Shown here piece by piece: positions 1-8,442 of a DNA stretch of 64,000 bases. The stretch comes from Saposhnikovia divaricata (taxonomy: Eukaryota; Streptophyta; Magnoliopsida; Apiales; Apiaceae), in the NCBI GenBank assembly GCA_036435485.1, contig JAZHRN010000137.1, forward strand, positions 2,480,001 through 2,544,000, read 5' to 3'. Positions within the stretch are counted from its first letter, which is position 1. Every line of letters starts with the position of its first letter. The notes beneath the pieces are model-generated. The model saw only the letters and a program-made list of their open reading frames with translations, was not told where the DNA came from and ran no database searches. A program made the translations under genes and the position numbers.

Positions 1-50
1 GTAAAAATATCCACAAAATGGTCCGACTTGATTTTTAACAATATCCCGTG

Positions 51-57
51 TACTAAC
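51..57 (+). other. Conserved TACTAAC box, one per monomer
   Basis: TACTAAC lies 50 bases after the GTAAAA monomer start and is followed by a short pyrimidine run and TTTGAG. It is conserved in essentially every copy except the 163-bp monomer at 36643 and 47616 (TAATAAC). It matches the known yeast intron branch-point sequence, but no transcript is shown, so the match may be chance. Confidence 0.5.
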
Positions 58-73
58 CCCTTTGATAATTTTC

Positions 74-89
74 CGAAAACCGAGTTTCG
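74..89. other. Per-monomer dyad CGAAA-ACCGAG-TTTCG
   Basis: A 5-bp inverted repeat with a 6-base loop, shown in the first monomer and present in types A, B, G, H, J, N and P. In C (for example 412-427) both arms are changed and still pair: CAAAA-ACCGAG-TTTTG. In M it is a G-T wobble; in E-like and F copies one arm is mismatched. A short cruciform or protein-binding dyad is possible, but no function is shown. Confidence 0.6.
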
Positions 90-125
90 ATCATATCAGT
101 TCCGATTCCGGTCCGAATTGCGTCA

Positions 126-131
126 AATAAA
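126..131 (+). other. AATAAA motif, one per most monomers
   Basis: CAAATAAAATTT contains the polyadenylation hexamer on the + strand in most types. It is lost in C and H (ATACAAT) and in copies with AAATTAAAT (for example 49475, 55390 and 58432). If + strand transcripts exist they would meet a potential poly(A) signal about every 169 bp. No role is demonstrated. Confidence 0.4.
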
Positions 132-139
132 ATTTCGTT

Positions 140-145
140 GAATTC
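140..145. other. GAATTC (EcoRI) site typical of the monomer
   Basis: Present in A, B, C, G, H, M, N, O, P and Q and in D copies with the GAATTCC tail. Absent in E, F, I, J and L (GATTTC or GAATTTC). The pattern of presence and absence follows the HOR formula, so a digest would give a ladder characteristic of each domain. Confidence 0.9.
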
Positions 146-169
146 CAATAACCCATAGGAACAAAATAT

Positions 170-338
170 GTAAAAATATCCACAAAATGGTCCGACTTGA
201 TTTTTAACAATATCCCGTGTACTAACCCCTTTGAGAATTTTCCGAAAACCGAGTTTCGATCATATTAGCTCCGATTCCGGTCCGAATTGCGTCAAATAAA
301 ATTTCGTTGAATTCCAATAACCCATAGGAACAAAATAT
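170..338 (+). repeat. Type B monomer exemplar
   Basis: Identical to A except G at position 66 (GAGAATTTT), T at 97 and C at 100, giving ATATTAGCTCC. Always followed by C in domain 1. A sub-variant with TTTTGATCATATTA occurs at 27693, 37481 and 39507, tying those three blocks together. In domain 2 some B copies have a CCTATAACCC tail (19925, 21107, 22627, 29550, 41872). Confidence 0.93.
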
Positions 339-506
339 GTAAAAATATCCCTAAAATGGTCCGACTCAATTTTTAACAATTTCCCGTGTACTAACCCCTT
401 TGAGGATTATCCAAAAACCGAGTTTTGACTATATCAGCTCGATTCAGTTCCGAATTGCGTCAAATACAATATCGTTGAATTCCAATAACCCATAGGAACA
501 ACATAT
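339..506 (+). repeat. Type C monomer exemplar (168 bp)
   Basis: The most diverged common type, with about 19 differences from A. States: CCCT at 11-14 (CCAC in many domain 2 and 3 copies), CTCAATTT, ATTTCCCG, GAGGATTATCCAAAAACC, TTTTGACTATATCAG, a one-base deletion giving CTCGATTCAGTTCC, ATACAATATCG and an AACAACATAT tail. The deletion explains every 168-bp step but one up to 44406. Copies from 48630 onward lack the deletion and the ACAACAT tail. A domain 1 subset has GATTAAG (2702, 4053, 7937, 12665, 17393). Confidence 0.95.
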
Positions 507-675
507 GTAAAAATATCCCTAAAATGGTCCGACTAGATTTTTAACAATATCCCGTGTACTAACCACTTTGAGGATTATCCGAAAACCGAGTTTTGATCAT
601 ATCAGCTCCGATTCAGGTTCGACCCGCGTCAAATAAAATTTCGTTGAATTCCAATAACCCATAGAAATAAAATAT
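507..675 (+). repeat. Type D monomer exemplar
   Basis: Diagnostic CTAGATTT (position 30 A/G state unique to D), CCCT head, ACCACTTTGAGGATTATCCG and CAGGTTCGACCCGCG. Two tail forms exist: GAATTCC with AGAAAC or AGAAAT (before A or E) and TTTTGTTGAATTTC with GGAATAAA (before F or G'). This copy also has TTTTGATC in place of TTTCGATC, shared at the same HOR place at 5065, 8949 and 13677. Confidence 0.93.
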
Positions 676-1350
676 GTAAAAATATCCACAAAATGGTCCG
701 ACTTGATTTTTAACAATATCCCGTGTACTAACCCCTTTGATAATTTTCCGAAAACCGAGTTTCGATCATATCAGTTCCGATTCCGGTCCGAATTGCGTCA
801 AATAAAATTTCGTTGAATTCCAATAACCCATTGGAACAAAATATGTAAAAATATCCACAAAATGGTCCGACTTGATTTTTAACAATATCCCGTGTACTAA
901 CCCCTTTGAGAATTTTCCGAAAACCGAGTTTCGATCATATTAGCTCCGATTCCGGTCCGAATTGCGTCAAATAAAATTTCGTTGAATTCCAATAACCCAT
1001 AGGAACAAAATATGTAAAAATATCCCTAAAATGGTCTGACTCAATTTTTAACAATTTCCCGTGTACTAACCCCTTTGAGGATTATCCAAAAACCGAGTTT
1101 TGACTATATCAGCTCGATTCAGTTCCGAATTGCGTCAAATACAATATCGTTGAATTCCAATAACCCATAGGAACAACATATGTAAAAATATCCCTAAAAT
1201 GGTCCGACTAGATTTTTAACAATATCCCGTGTACTAACCACTTTGAGGATTATCCGAAAACCGAGTTTCGATCATATCAGCTCCGATTCAGGTTCGACCC
1301 GCGTCAAATAAAATTTCGTTGAATTCCAATAACCCATAGAAACAAAATAT

Positions 1351-1519
1351 GTAAAAATATCCACAAAATGGTCCGACTCGATTTTTAACAATATCCCGTG
1401 TACTAACCACTTTGAGGATTATCCAAAAACCGAGTTTCGATCATATCAGCTCCGATTCAGGTTTGACCCGCGTCAAATAAAATTTCGTTGATTTCCAATA
1501 ACCCATAGGAACAAAATAT
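1351..1519 (+). repeat. Type E monomer exemplar
   Basis: CCAC head, CTCGATTT, ACCACTTTGAGGATTAT, CAGGTTTGACCCG (T where J and D have C) and TTGATTTCC, so the EcoRI-type GAATTC is lost. E ends the C-D-E group that closes each domain 1 unit and also sits between the second and third ABCD quartets. E is absent downstream except as the tail half of D/E hybrids at 27355 and 39169. Confidence 0.9.
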
Positions 1520-3207
1520 GTAAAAATATCCACAAAATGGTCCGACTTGATTTTTAACAATATCCCGTGTACTAACCCCTTTGATAATTTTCCGAAAACC
1601 GAGTTTCGATCATATCAGTTCCGATTCCGGTCCGAATTGCGTCAAATAAAATTTCGTTGAATTCCAATAACCCATAGGAACAAAATATGTAAAAATATCA
1701 ACAAAATGGTCCGACTTGATTTTTAACAATATCCCGTGTACTAACCCCTTTGAGAATTTTCCGAAAACCGAGTTTCGATCATATTAGCTCCGATTCCGGT
1801 CCGAATTGCGTCAAATAAAATTTCGTTGAATTCCAATAACCCATAGGAACAAAATATGTAAAAATATCCCTAAAATGGTCCGACTCAATTTTTAACAATT
1901 TCCCGTGTACTAACCCCTTTGAGGATTATCCAAAAACCGAGTTTTGACTATATCAGCTCGATTCAGTTCCGAATTGCGTCAAATACAATATCGTTGAATT
2001 CCAATAACCCATAGGAACAACATATGTAAAAATATCCCTAAAATGGTCCGACTAGATTTTTAACAATATCCCGTGTACTAACCACTTTGAGGATTATCCG
2101 AAAACCGAGTTTCGATCATATCAGCTCCGATTCAGGTTCGACCCGCGTCAAATAAAATTTTGTTGAATTTCAATAACCCATAGGAACAAAATATGTAAAA
2201 ATATCCACAAAATGGTCCGACTTGATTTTTAACAATATCCCGTGTACTAACCCCTTTGAGAATTTGTCAAAAACCGAGTTTCGATTATATCAGCTCCGAT
2301 TCCGGTCCGAACTGCGTCAAATAAAATTTCGTTGATTTCAAATAACCCATAGGAACAAAATATGTAAAAATATCCACAAAATGGTCCGACTTGATTTTTA
2401 ACAATATCCCGTGTACTAACCCCTTTGAGAATTTTCCGAAAACCGAGTTTCGATCATATCAGCTCCGATTCCGGTCCGAATTGCGTCAAATAAAATTTCG
2501 TTGAATTCCAATAACCCATAGGAACAAGATATGTAAAAATATCCACAAAATGGTCCGACTTGATTTTTAACAATATCCCGTGTACTAACCCCTTTGAGAA
2601 TTTTCCGAAAACCGAGTTTCGATCATATCAGCTCCGATTCCGGTCCGAATTGCGTCAAATAAAATTTCGTTGAATTCCAATAACCCATAGGAACAAAATA
2701 TGTAAAAATATCCACAAAATGGTCCGACTCAATTTTTAACAATTTCCCGTGTACTAACCCCTTTGAGGATTATCCAAAAACCGAGTTTTGACTATATCAG
2801 CTCGATTAAGTTCCGAATTGCGTCAAATACAATATCGTTGAATTCCAATAACCCATAGGAACAACATATGTAAAAATATCCCTAAAATGGTCCGACTAGA
2901 TTTTTAACAATATCCCGTGTACTAACCACTTTGAGGATTATCCGAAAACCGAGTTTCGATCATATCAGCTCCGATTCAGGTTCGACCCGCGTCAAATAAA
3001 ATTTCGTTGAATTCCAATAACCCATAGAAACAAAATATGTAAAAATATCCACAAAATGGTCCGACTCGATTTTTAACAATATCCCGTGTACTAACCACTT
3101 TGAGGATTATCCGAAAACCGAGTTTCGATCATATCAGCTCCGATTCAGGTTTGACCCGCGTCAAATAAAATTTCGTTGATTTCCAATAACCCATAGGAAC
3201 AAAATAT

Positions 3208-3376
3208 GTAAAAATATCCCTAAAATGGTCCGACTCGATTTTTAACAATATCCCGTGTACTAACCACTTTGAGGATTATCCGAAAACCGAGTTTCGATCA
3301 TATCAGCTCCGATTCAGATCCGAATTGCGTCAAATACAATATCGTTGAATTCCAATAACCCATAGGAACAAAATAT
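3208..3376 (+). repeat. Type H monomer exemplar
   Basis: CCCT head, CTCGATTT, ACCACTTTGAGGATTATCCG, then a C-like second half with ATACAATATCG. Two forms: CAGATCCG (3208, 7092, 11820, 16717) and CAGTTCCG (6416, 11144, 15872, 21951 and all domain 2 copies). H looks like a mosaic of an I/J-like left half and a C-like right half; the direction of exchange cannot be read from the sequence. Confidence 0.88.
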
Positions 3377-3545
3377 GTAAAAATATCCCTAAAATGGTCC
3401 GACTCGATTTTTAACAATATCCCGTGTACTAACCACTTTGAGGATTATCCAAAAACCGAGTTTCGATCATATCTTCTCCGATTCAGGTTCGACCTGCGTC
3501 AAATAAAATTTTGTTGAATTTCAATAACCCATAGGAACAAAATAT
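3377..3545 (+). repeat. Type I monomer exemplar
   Basis: CCCT head, CTCGATTT, ACCACTTTGAGG, ATCTTCTCC (ATCTGCTCC in domain 2), CGACCTGCG and TTTTGTTGAATTTC. In domain 2 each I starts at an AATAGGTAAAAAT junction instead of AATATGTAAAAAT (22120, 23640, 24991, 26511, 30563, 33940, 36136, 38493, 40520, 42885, 46264), a fixed marker of the H-I boundary. Always follows H in intact units and is normally followed by F. Confidence 0.88.
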
Positions 3546-3714
3546 GTAAAAATATCCACAAAATGGTCCGACTTGATTTTTAACAATATCCCGTGTACTA
3601 ACCCCTTTGAGAATTTGTCAAAAACCGAGTTTCGATTATATCAGCTCCGATTCCGGTCCGAACTGCGTCAAATAAAATTTCGTTGATTTCCAATAACCCA
3701 TAGGAACAAAATAT
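3546..3714 (+). repeat. Type F monomer exemplar
   Basis: CTTGATTT, GAGAATTTGTCAAAAACC (unique GTCA), TCGATTATATCAG, GGTCCGAACTGCG and TTGATTTCC. Sub-variants: GGGTTTCG when F follows I in domain 2 (25160, 26680, 30732, 34109, 38662, 40689), and GGTACGACTTG preceded by GGAATTAAAT when F follows D (20431, 21613, 23133, 24484, 26004, 42378, 44743). The two forms are position-specific within HORs. Confidence 0.9.
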
Positions 3715-3883
3715 GTAAAAATATCCACAAAATGGTCCGACTTGATTTTTAACAATATCCCGTGTACTAACCCCTTTGAGAATTTTCCGAAAACCGAGTT
3801 TCGATCATATCAGCTCCGATTCCGGTCCGAATTGCGTCAAATAAAATTTCGTTGAATTCCAATAACCCATAGGAACAAGATAT
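3715..3883 (+). repeat. Type G monomer exemplar (near-consensus)
   Basis: CTTGATTT, GAGAATTTTCCG, TTTCGATCATATCAGCTCC, GAATTGCG and GAATTCC. This is the most consensus-like form; it differs from B only at position 97. Often present as adjacent GG pairs (2364 and 2533; 3715 and 3884; 7599 and 7768). G' variants carry TCTGCTCC or TCTACTCC (6078, 6754, 10806, 11482). Confidence 0.9.
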
Positions 3884-4558
3884 GTAAAAATATCCACAAA
3901 ATGGTCCGACTTGATTTTTAACAATATCCCGTGTACTAACCCCTTTGAGAATTTTCCGAAAACCGAGTTTCGATCATATCAGCTCCGATTCCGGTCCGAA
4001 TTGCGTCAAATAAAATTTCGTTGAATTCCAATAACCCATAGGAACAAAATATGTAAAAATATCCACAAAATGGTCCGACTCAATTTTTAACAATTTCCCG
4101 TGTACTAACCCCTTTGAGGATTATCCAAAAACCGAGTTTTGACTATATCAGCTCGATTAAGTTCCGAATTGCGTCAAATACAATATCGTTGAATTCCAAT
4201 AACCCATAGGAACAACATATGTAAAAATATCCCTAAAATGGTCCGACTAGATTTTTAACAATATCCCGTGTACTAACCACTTTGAGGATTATCCGAAAAC
4301 CGAGTTTCGATCATATCAGCTCCGATTCAGGTTCGACCCGCGTCAAATAAAATTTCGTTGAATTCCAATAACCCATAGAAACAAAATATGTAAAAATATC
4401 CACAAAATGGTCTGACTCGATTTTTAACAATATCCCGTGTACTAACCACTTTGAGGATTATCCGAAAACCGAGTTTCGATCATATCAGCTCCGATTCAGG
4501 TTTGACCCGCGTCAAATAAAATTTCGTTGATTTCCAATAACCCATAGGAACAAAATAT

Positions 4559-7500
4559 GTAAAAATATCCACAAAATGGTCCGACTTGATTTTTAACAAT
4601 ATCCCGTGTACTAACCCCTTTGATAATTTTCCGAAAACCGAGTTTCGATCATATCAGTTCCGATTCCGGTCCGAATTGCGTCAAATAAAATTTCGTTGAA
4701 TTCCAATAACCCATAGGAACAAAATATGTAAAAATATCCACAAAATGGTCCGACTTGATTTTTAACAATATCCCGTGTACTAACCCCTTTGAGAATTTTC
4801 CGAAAACCGAGTTTCGATCATATTAGCTCCGATTCCGGTCCGAATTGCGTCAAATAAAATTTCGTTGAATTCCAATAACCCATAGGAACAAAATATGTAA
4901 AAATATCCCTAAAATGGTCCGACTCAATTTTTAACAATTTCCCGTGTACTAACCCCTTTGAGGATTATCCAAAAACCGAGTTTTGACTATATCAGCTCGA
5001 TTCAGTTCCGAATTGCGTCAAATACAATATCGTTGAATTCCAATAACCCATAGGAACAACATATGTAAAAATATCCCTAAAATGGTCCGACTAGATTTTT
5101 AACAATATCCCGTGTACTAACCACTTTGAGGATTATCCGAAAACCGAGTTTTGATCATATCAGCTCCGATTCAGGTTCGACCCGCGTCAAATAAAATTTC
5201 GTTGAATTCCAATAACCCATAGAAACAAAATATGTAAAAATATCCACAAAATGGTCCGACTTGATTTTTAACAATATCCCGTGTACTAACCCCTTTGATA
5301 ATTTTCCGAAAACCGAGTTTCGATCATATCAGTTCCGATTCCGGTCCGAATTGCGTCAAATAAAATTTCGTTGAATTCCAATAACCCATAGGAACAAAAT
5401 ATGTAAAAATATCCACAAAATGGTCCGACTTGATTTTTAACAATATCCCGTGTACTAACCCCTTTGAGAATTTTCCGAAAACCGAGTTTCGATCATATTA
5501 GCTCCGATTCCGGTCCGAATTGCGTCAAATAAAATTTCGTTGAATTCCAATAACCCATAGGAACAAAATATGTAAAAATATCCCTAAAATGGTCCGACTC
5601 AATTTTTAACAATTTCCCGTGTACTAACCCCTTTGAGGATTATCCAAAAACCGAGTTTTGACTATATCAGCTCGATTCAGTTCCGAATTGCGTCAAATAC
5701 AATATCGTTGAATTCCAATAACCCATAGGAACAACATATGTAAAAATATCCCTAAAATGGTCCGACTAGATTTTTAACAATATCCCGTGTACTAACCACT
5801 TTGAGGATTATCCGAAAACCGAGTTTCGATCATATCAGCTCCGATTCAGGTTCGACCCGCGTCAAATAAAATTTTGTTGAATTTCAATAACCCATAGGAA
5901 TAAAATATGTAAAAATATCCACAAAATGGTCCGACTTGATTTTTAACAATATCCCGTGTACTAACCCCTTTGAGAATTTGTCAAAAACCGAGTTTCGATT
6001 ATATCAGCTCCGATTCCAGTCCGAACTGCGTCAAATAAAATTTCGTTGATTTCCAATAACCCATAGGAACAAAATATGTAAAAATATCCACAAAATGGTC
6101 CGACTTAATTTTTAACAATATCCCGTGTACTAACCCCTTTGAGAATTTTCCGAAAACCGAGTTTCGATCATATCTGCTCCGATTCCGGTCCGAATTGCGT
6201 CAAATAAAATTTCGTTGAATTCCAATAACCCATAGGAACAAAATATGTAAAAATATCCACAAAATGGTCCTACTCGATTTTTAACAATATCCCGTGTACT
6301 AACCACTTTGAGGATTATCCGAAAACCGAGTTTCGATCATATCAGCTCCGATTCAGGTTCGACCCGCGTCAAATAAAATTTCGTTGATTTCTAATAACCC
6401 ATAGGAACAAAATATGTAAAAATATCCCTAAAATGGTCCGACTCGATTTTTAACAATATCCCGTGTACTAACCACTTTGAGGATTATCCGAAAACCGAGT
6501 TTCGATCATATCAGCTCCGATTCAGTTCCGAATTGCGTCAAATACAATATCGTTGAATTCCAATAACCCATAGGAACAAAATATGTAAAAATATCCCTAA
6601 AATGGTCCGACTAGATTTTTAACAATATCCCGTGTACTAACCACTTTGAGGATTATCCGAAAACCGAGTTTCGATCATATCAGCTCCGATTCAGGTTCGA
6701 CCCGCGTCAAATAAAATTTTGTTGAATTTCAATAACCCATAGGAATAAAATATGTAAAAATATCCACAAAATGGTCCGACTTGATTTTTAACAATATCCC
6801 GTGTACTAACCCCTTTGAGAATTTTCCGAAAACCGAGTTTCGATCATATCTACTCCGATTCCGGTCCGAATTGCGTCAAATAAAATTTCGTTGAATTCCA
6901 ATAACCCATAGGAACAAAATATGTAAAAATATCCACAAAATGGTCCGACTCGATTTTTAACAATATCCCGTGTACTAACCAATTTGAGGATTATCCGAAA
7001 ACCGAGTTTCGATCATATCAGCTCCGATTCAGGTTCGACCCGCGTCAAATAAAATTTCGTTGATTTCCAATTACCCATAGGAACAAAATATGTAAAAATA
7101 TCCCTAAAATGGTCCGACTCGATTTTTAACAATATCCCGTGTACTAACCACTTTGAGGATTATCCGAAAACCGAGTTTCGATCATATCAGCTCCGATTCA
7201 GATCCGAATTGCGTCAAATACAATATCGTTGAATTCCAATAAACCATAGGAACAAAATATGTAAAAATATCCCTAAAATGGTCCGACTCGATTTTTAACA
7301 ATATCCCGTGTACTAACCACTTTGAGGATTATCCGAAAACCGAGTTTCGATCATATCTTCTCCGATTCAGGTTCGACCTGCGTCAAATAAAATTTTGTTG
7401 AATTTCAATAACCCATAGGAACAAAATATGTAAAAATATCCACAAAATGGTCCGACTTGATTTTTAACAATATCCCGTGTACTAACCCCTTTGAGAATTT

Positions 7501-8442
7501 GTCAAAAACCGAGTTTCGATTATATCAGCTCCGATTCCGGTCCGAACTGCGTCAAATAAAATTTCGTTGATTTCCAATAACCCATAGGAACAAAATATGT
7601 AAAAATATCCACAAAATGGTCCGACTTGATTTTTAACAATATCCCGTGTACTAACCCCTTTGAGAATTTTCCGAAAACCGAGTTTCGATCATATCAGCTC
7701 CGATTCCGGTCCGAATTGCGTCAAATAAAATTTCGTTGAATTCCAATAACCCATAGGAACAAAATATGTAAAAATATCCACAAAATGGTCCGACTTGATT
7801 TTTAACAATATCCCGTGTACTAACCCCTTTGAGAATTTTCCGAAAACCGAGTTTCGATCATATCAGCTCCGATTCCGGTCCGAATTGCGTCAAATAAAAT
7901 TTCGTTGAATTCCAATAACCCATAGGAACAAAATATGTAAAAATATCCACAAAATGGTCCGACTCAATTTTTAACAATTTCCCGTGTACTAACCCCTTTG
8001 AGGATTATCCAAAAACCGAGTTTTGACTATATCAGCTCGATTAAGTTCCGAATTGCGTCAAATACAATATCGTTGAATTCCAATAACCCATAGGAACAAC
8101 ATATGTAAAAATATCCCTAAAATGGTCCGACTAGATTTTTAACAATATCCCGTGTACTAACCACTTTGAGGATTATCCGAAAACCGAGTTTCGATCATAT
8201 CAGCTCCGATTCAGGTTCGACCCGCGTCAAATAAAATTTCGTTGAATTCCAATAACCCATAGAAACAAAATATGTAAAAATATCCACAAAATGGTCCGAC
8301 TCGATTTTTAACAATATCCCGTGTACTAACCACTTTGAGGATTATCCCAAAACCGAGTTTCGATCATATCAGCTCCGATTCAGGTTTGACCCGCGTCAAA
8401 TAAAATTTCGTTGATTTCCAATAACCCATAGGAACAAAATAT
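4559..8442. repeat. 23-monomer HOR unit (3884 bp), domain 1
   Basis: Formula ABCD ABCD FG'JH D G'JHI FGGCDE. It equals the 28-mer at 8443 without one E-A-B-C-D block; the difference, 4728 minus 3884, is 844 bp, exactly five monomers including one C. Either the 28-mer gained this block or this copy lost it. Confidence 0.88.
6247..6415 (+). repeat. Type J monomer exemplar
   Basis: CCAC head, CTCGATTT, ACCACTTTGAGGATTATCCG, CAGGTTCGACCCGCG and TTGATTTCC (TTGATTTCT in this copy, 10975 and 15703). Close to E but lacking the CAGGTTTG state. This copy has GGTCCTACTCG, shared at 10975 and 15703. J-H-I is a stable triplet in domain 2. Confidence 0.88.

Larger units (their letters stand above)
1..169 (+). 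repeat. Type A monomer (numbering reference)
   Basis: Reference copy for monomer positions. States: AC at 13-14, TTGA at 28-31, ATATCCC at 41-47, GATAATTTT from 64, TTTCGATCATATCAGTTCC from 85, GAATTGCG from 115, TTTCGTTGAATTCC from 133 and GGAACAAAATAT at the end. Hand count gives 37 C, 23 G and 10 CpG dinucleotides. A differs from B at three sites only. A opens the ABCD quartets of domain 1 (1, 676, 1520, 4559, 5234, 8443, 9118, 9962, 13171, 17899 and others). Confidence 0.95.
2195..3545. repeat. 8-monomer block duplicated 1351 bp downstream (copy 1)
   Basis: F G G C D E H I. The F G G C D E part recurs at 3546-4558. The private AACAAGATATG at the first/second G boundary appears near 2526 and again near 3877, exactly 1351 bp apart, so this is a segmental duplication and not a chance order. 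The F copy here has TTCAAATAACC, which its partner lacks. Confidence 0.85.
1..4558. repeat. Rearranged 27-monomer unit, domain 1
   Basis: Formula ABCD ABCD E ABCD FGGCDE HI FGGCDE. Compared with the 28-mer, the middle FG'JH D G'JHI part is replaced by a second FGGCDE block. The length, 27 x 169 minus 5, matches its five 168-bp C copies. The upstream end is cut by the window. Confidence 0.85.
3546..4558. repeat. Second copy of the duplicated FGGCDE block
   Basis: Six monomers (1013 bp) matching 2195-3207 at a distance of 1351 bp. Shares AACAAGATATG. Differs by TCTGACTCG in E (4390 copy). Confidence 0.83.

Noticed and set aside
126..131. Functional polyadenylation site
   Set aside because: AATAAA is part of an A/T-rich repeat stretch and no gene or transcript is evident; kept only as a low-confidence motif.
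133..149. True CENP-B box
   Set aside because: Only the TTCG half and the central A fit; the CGGG core half is absent in all types inspected.
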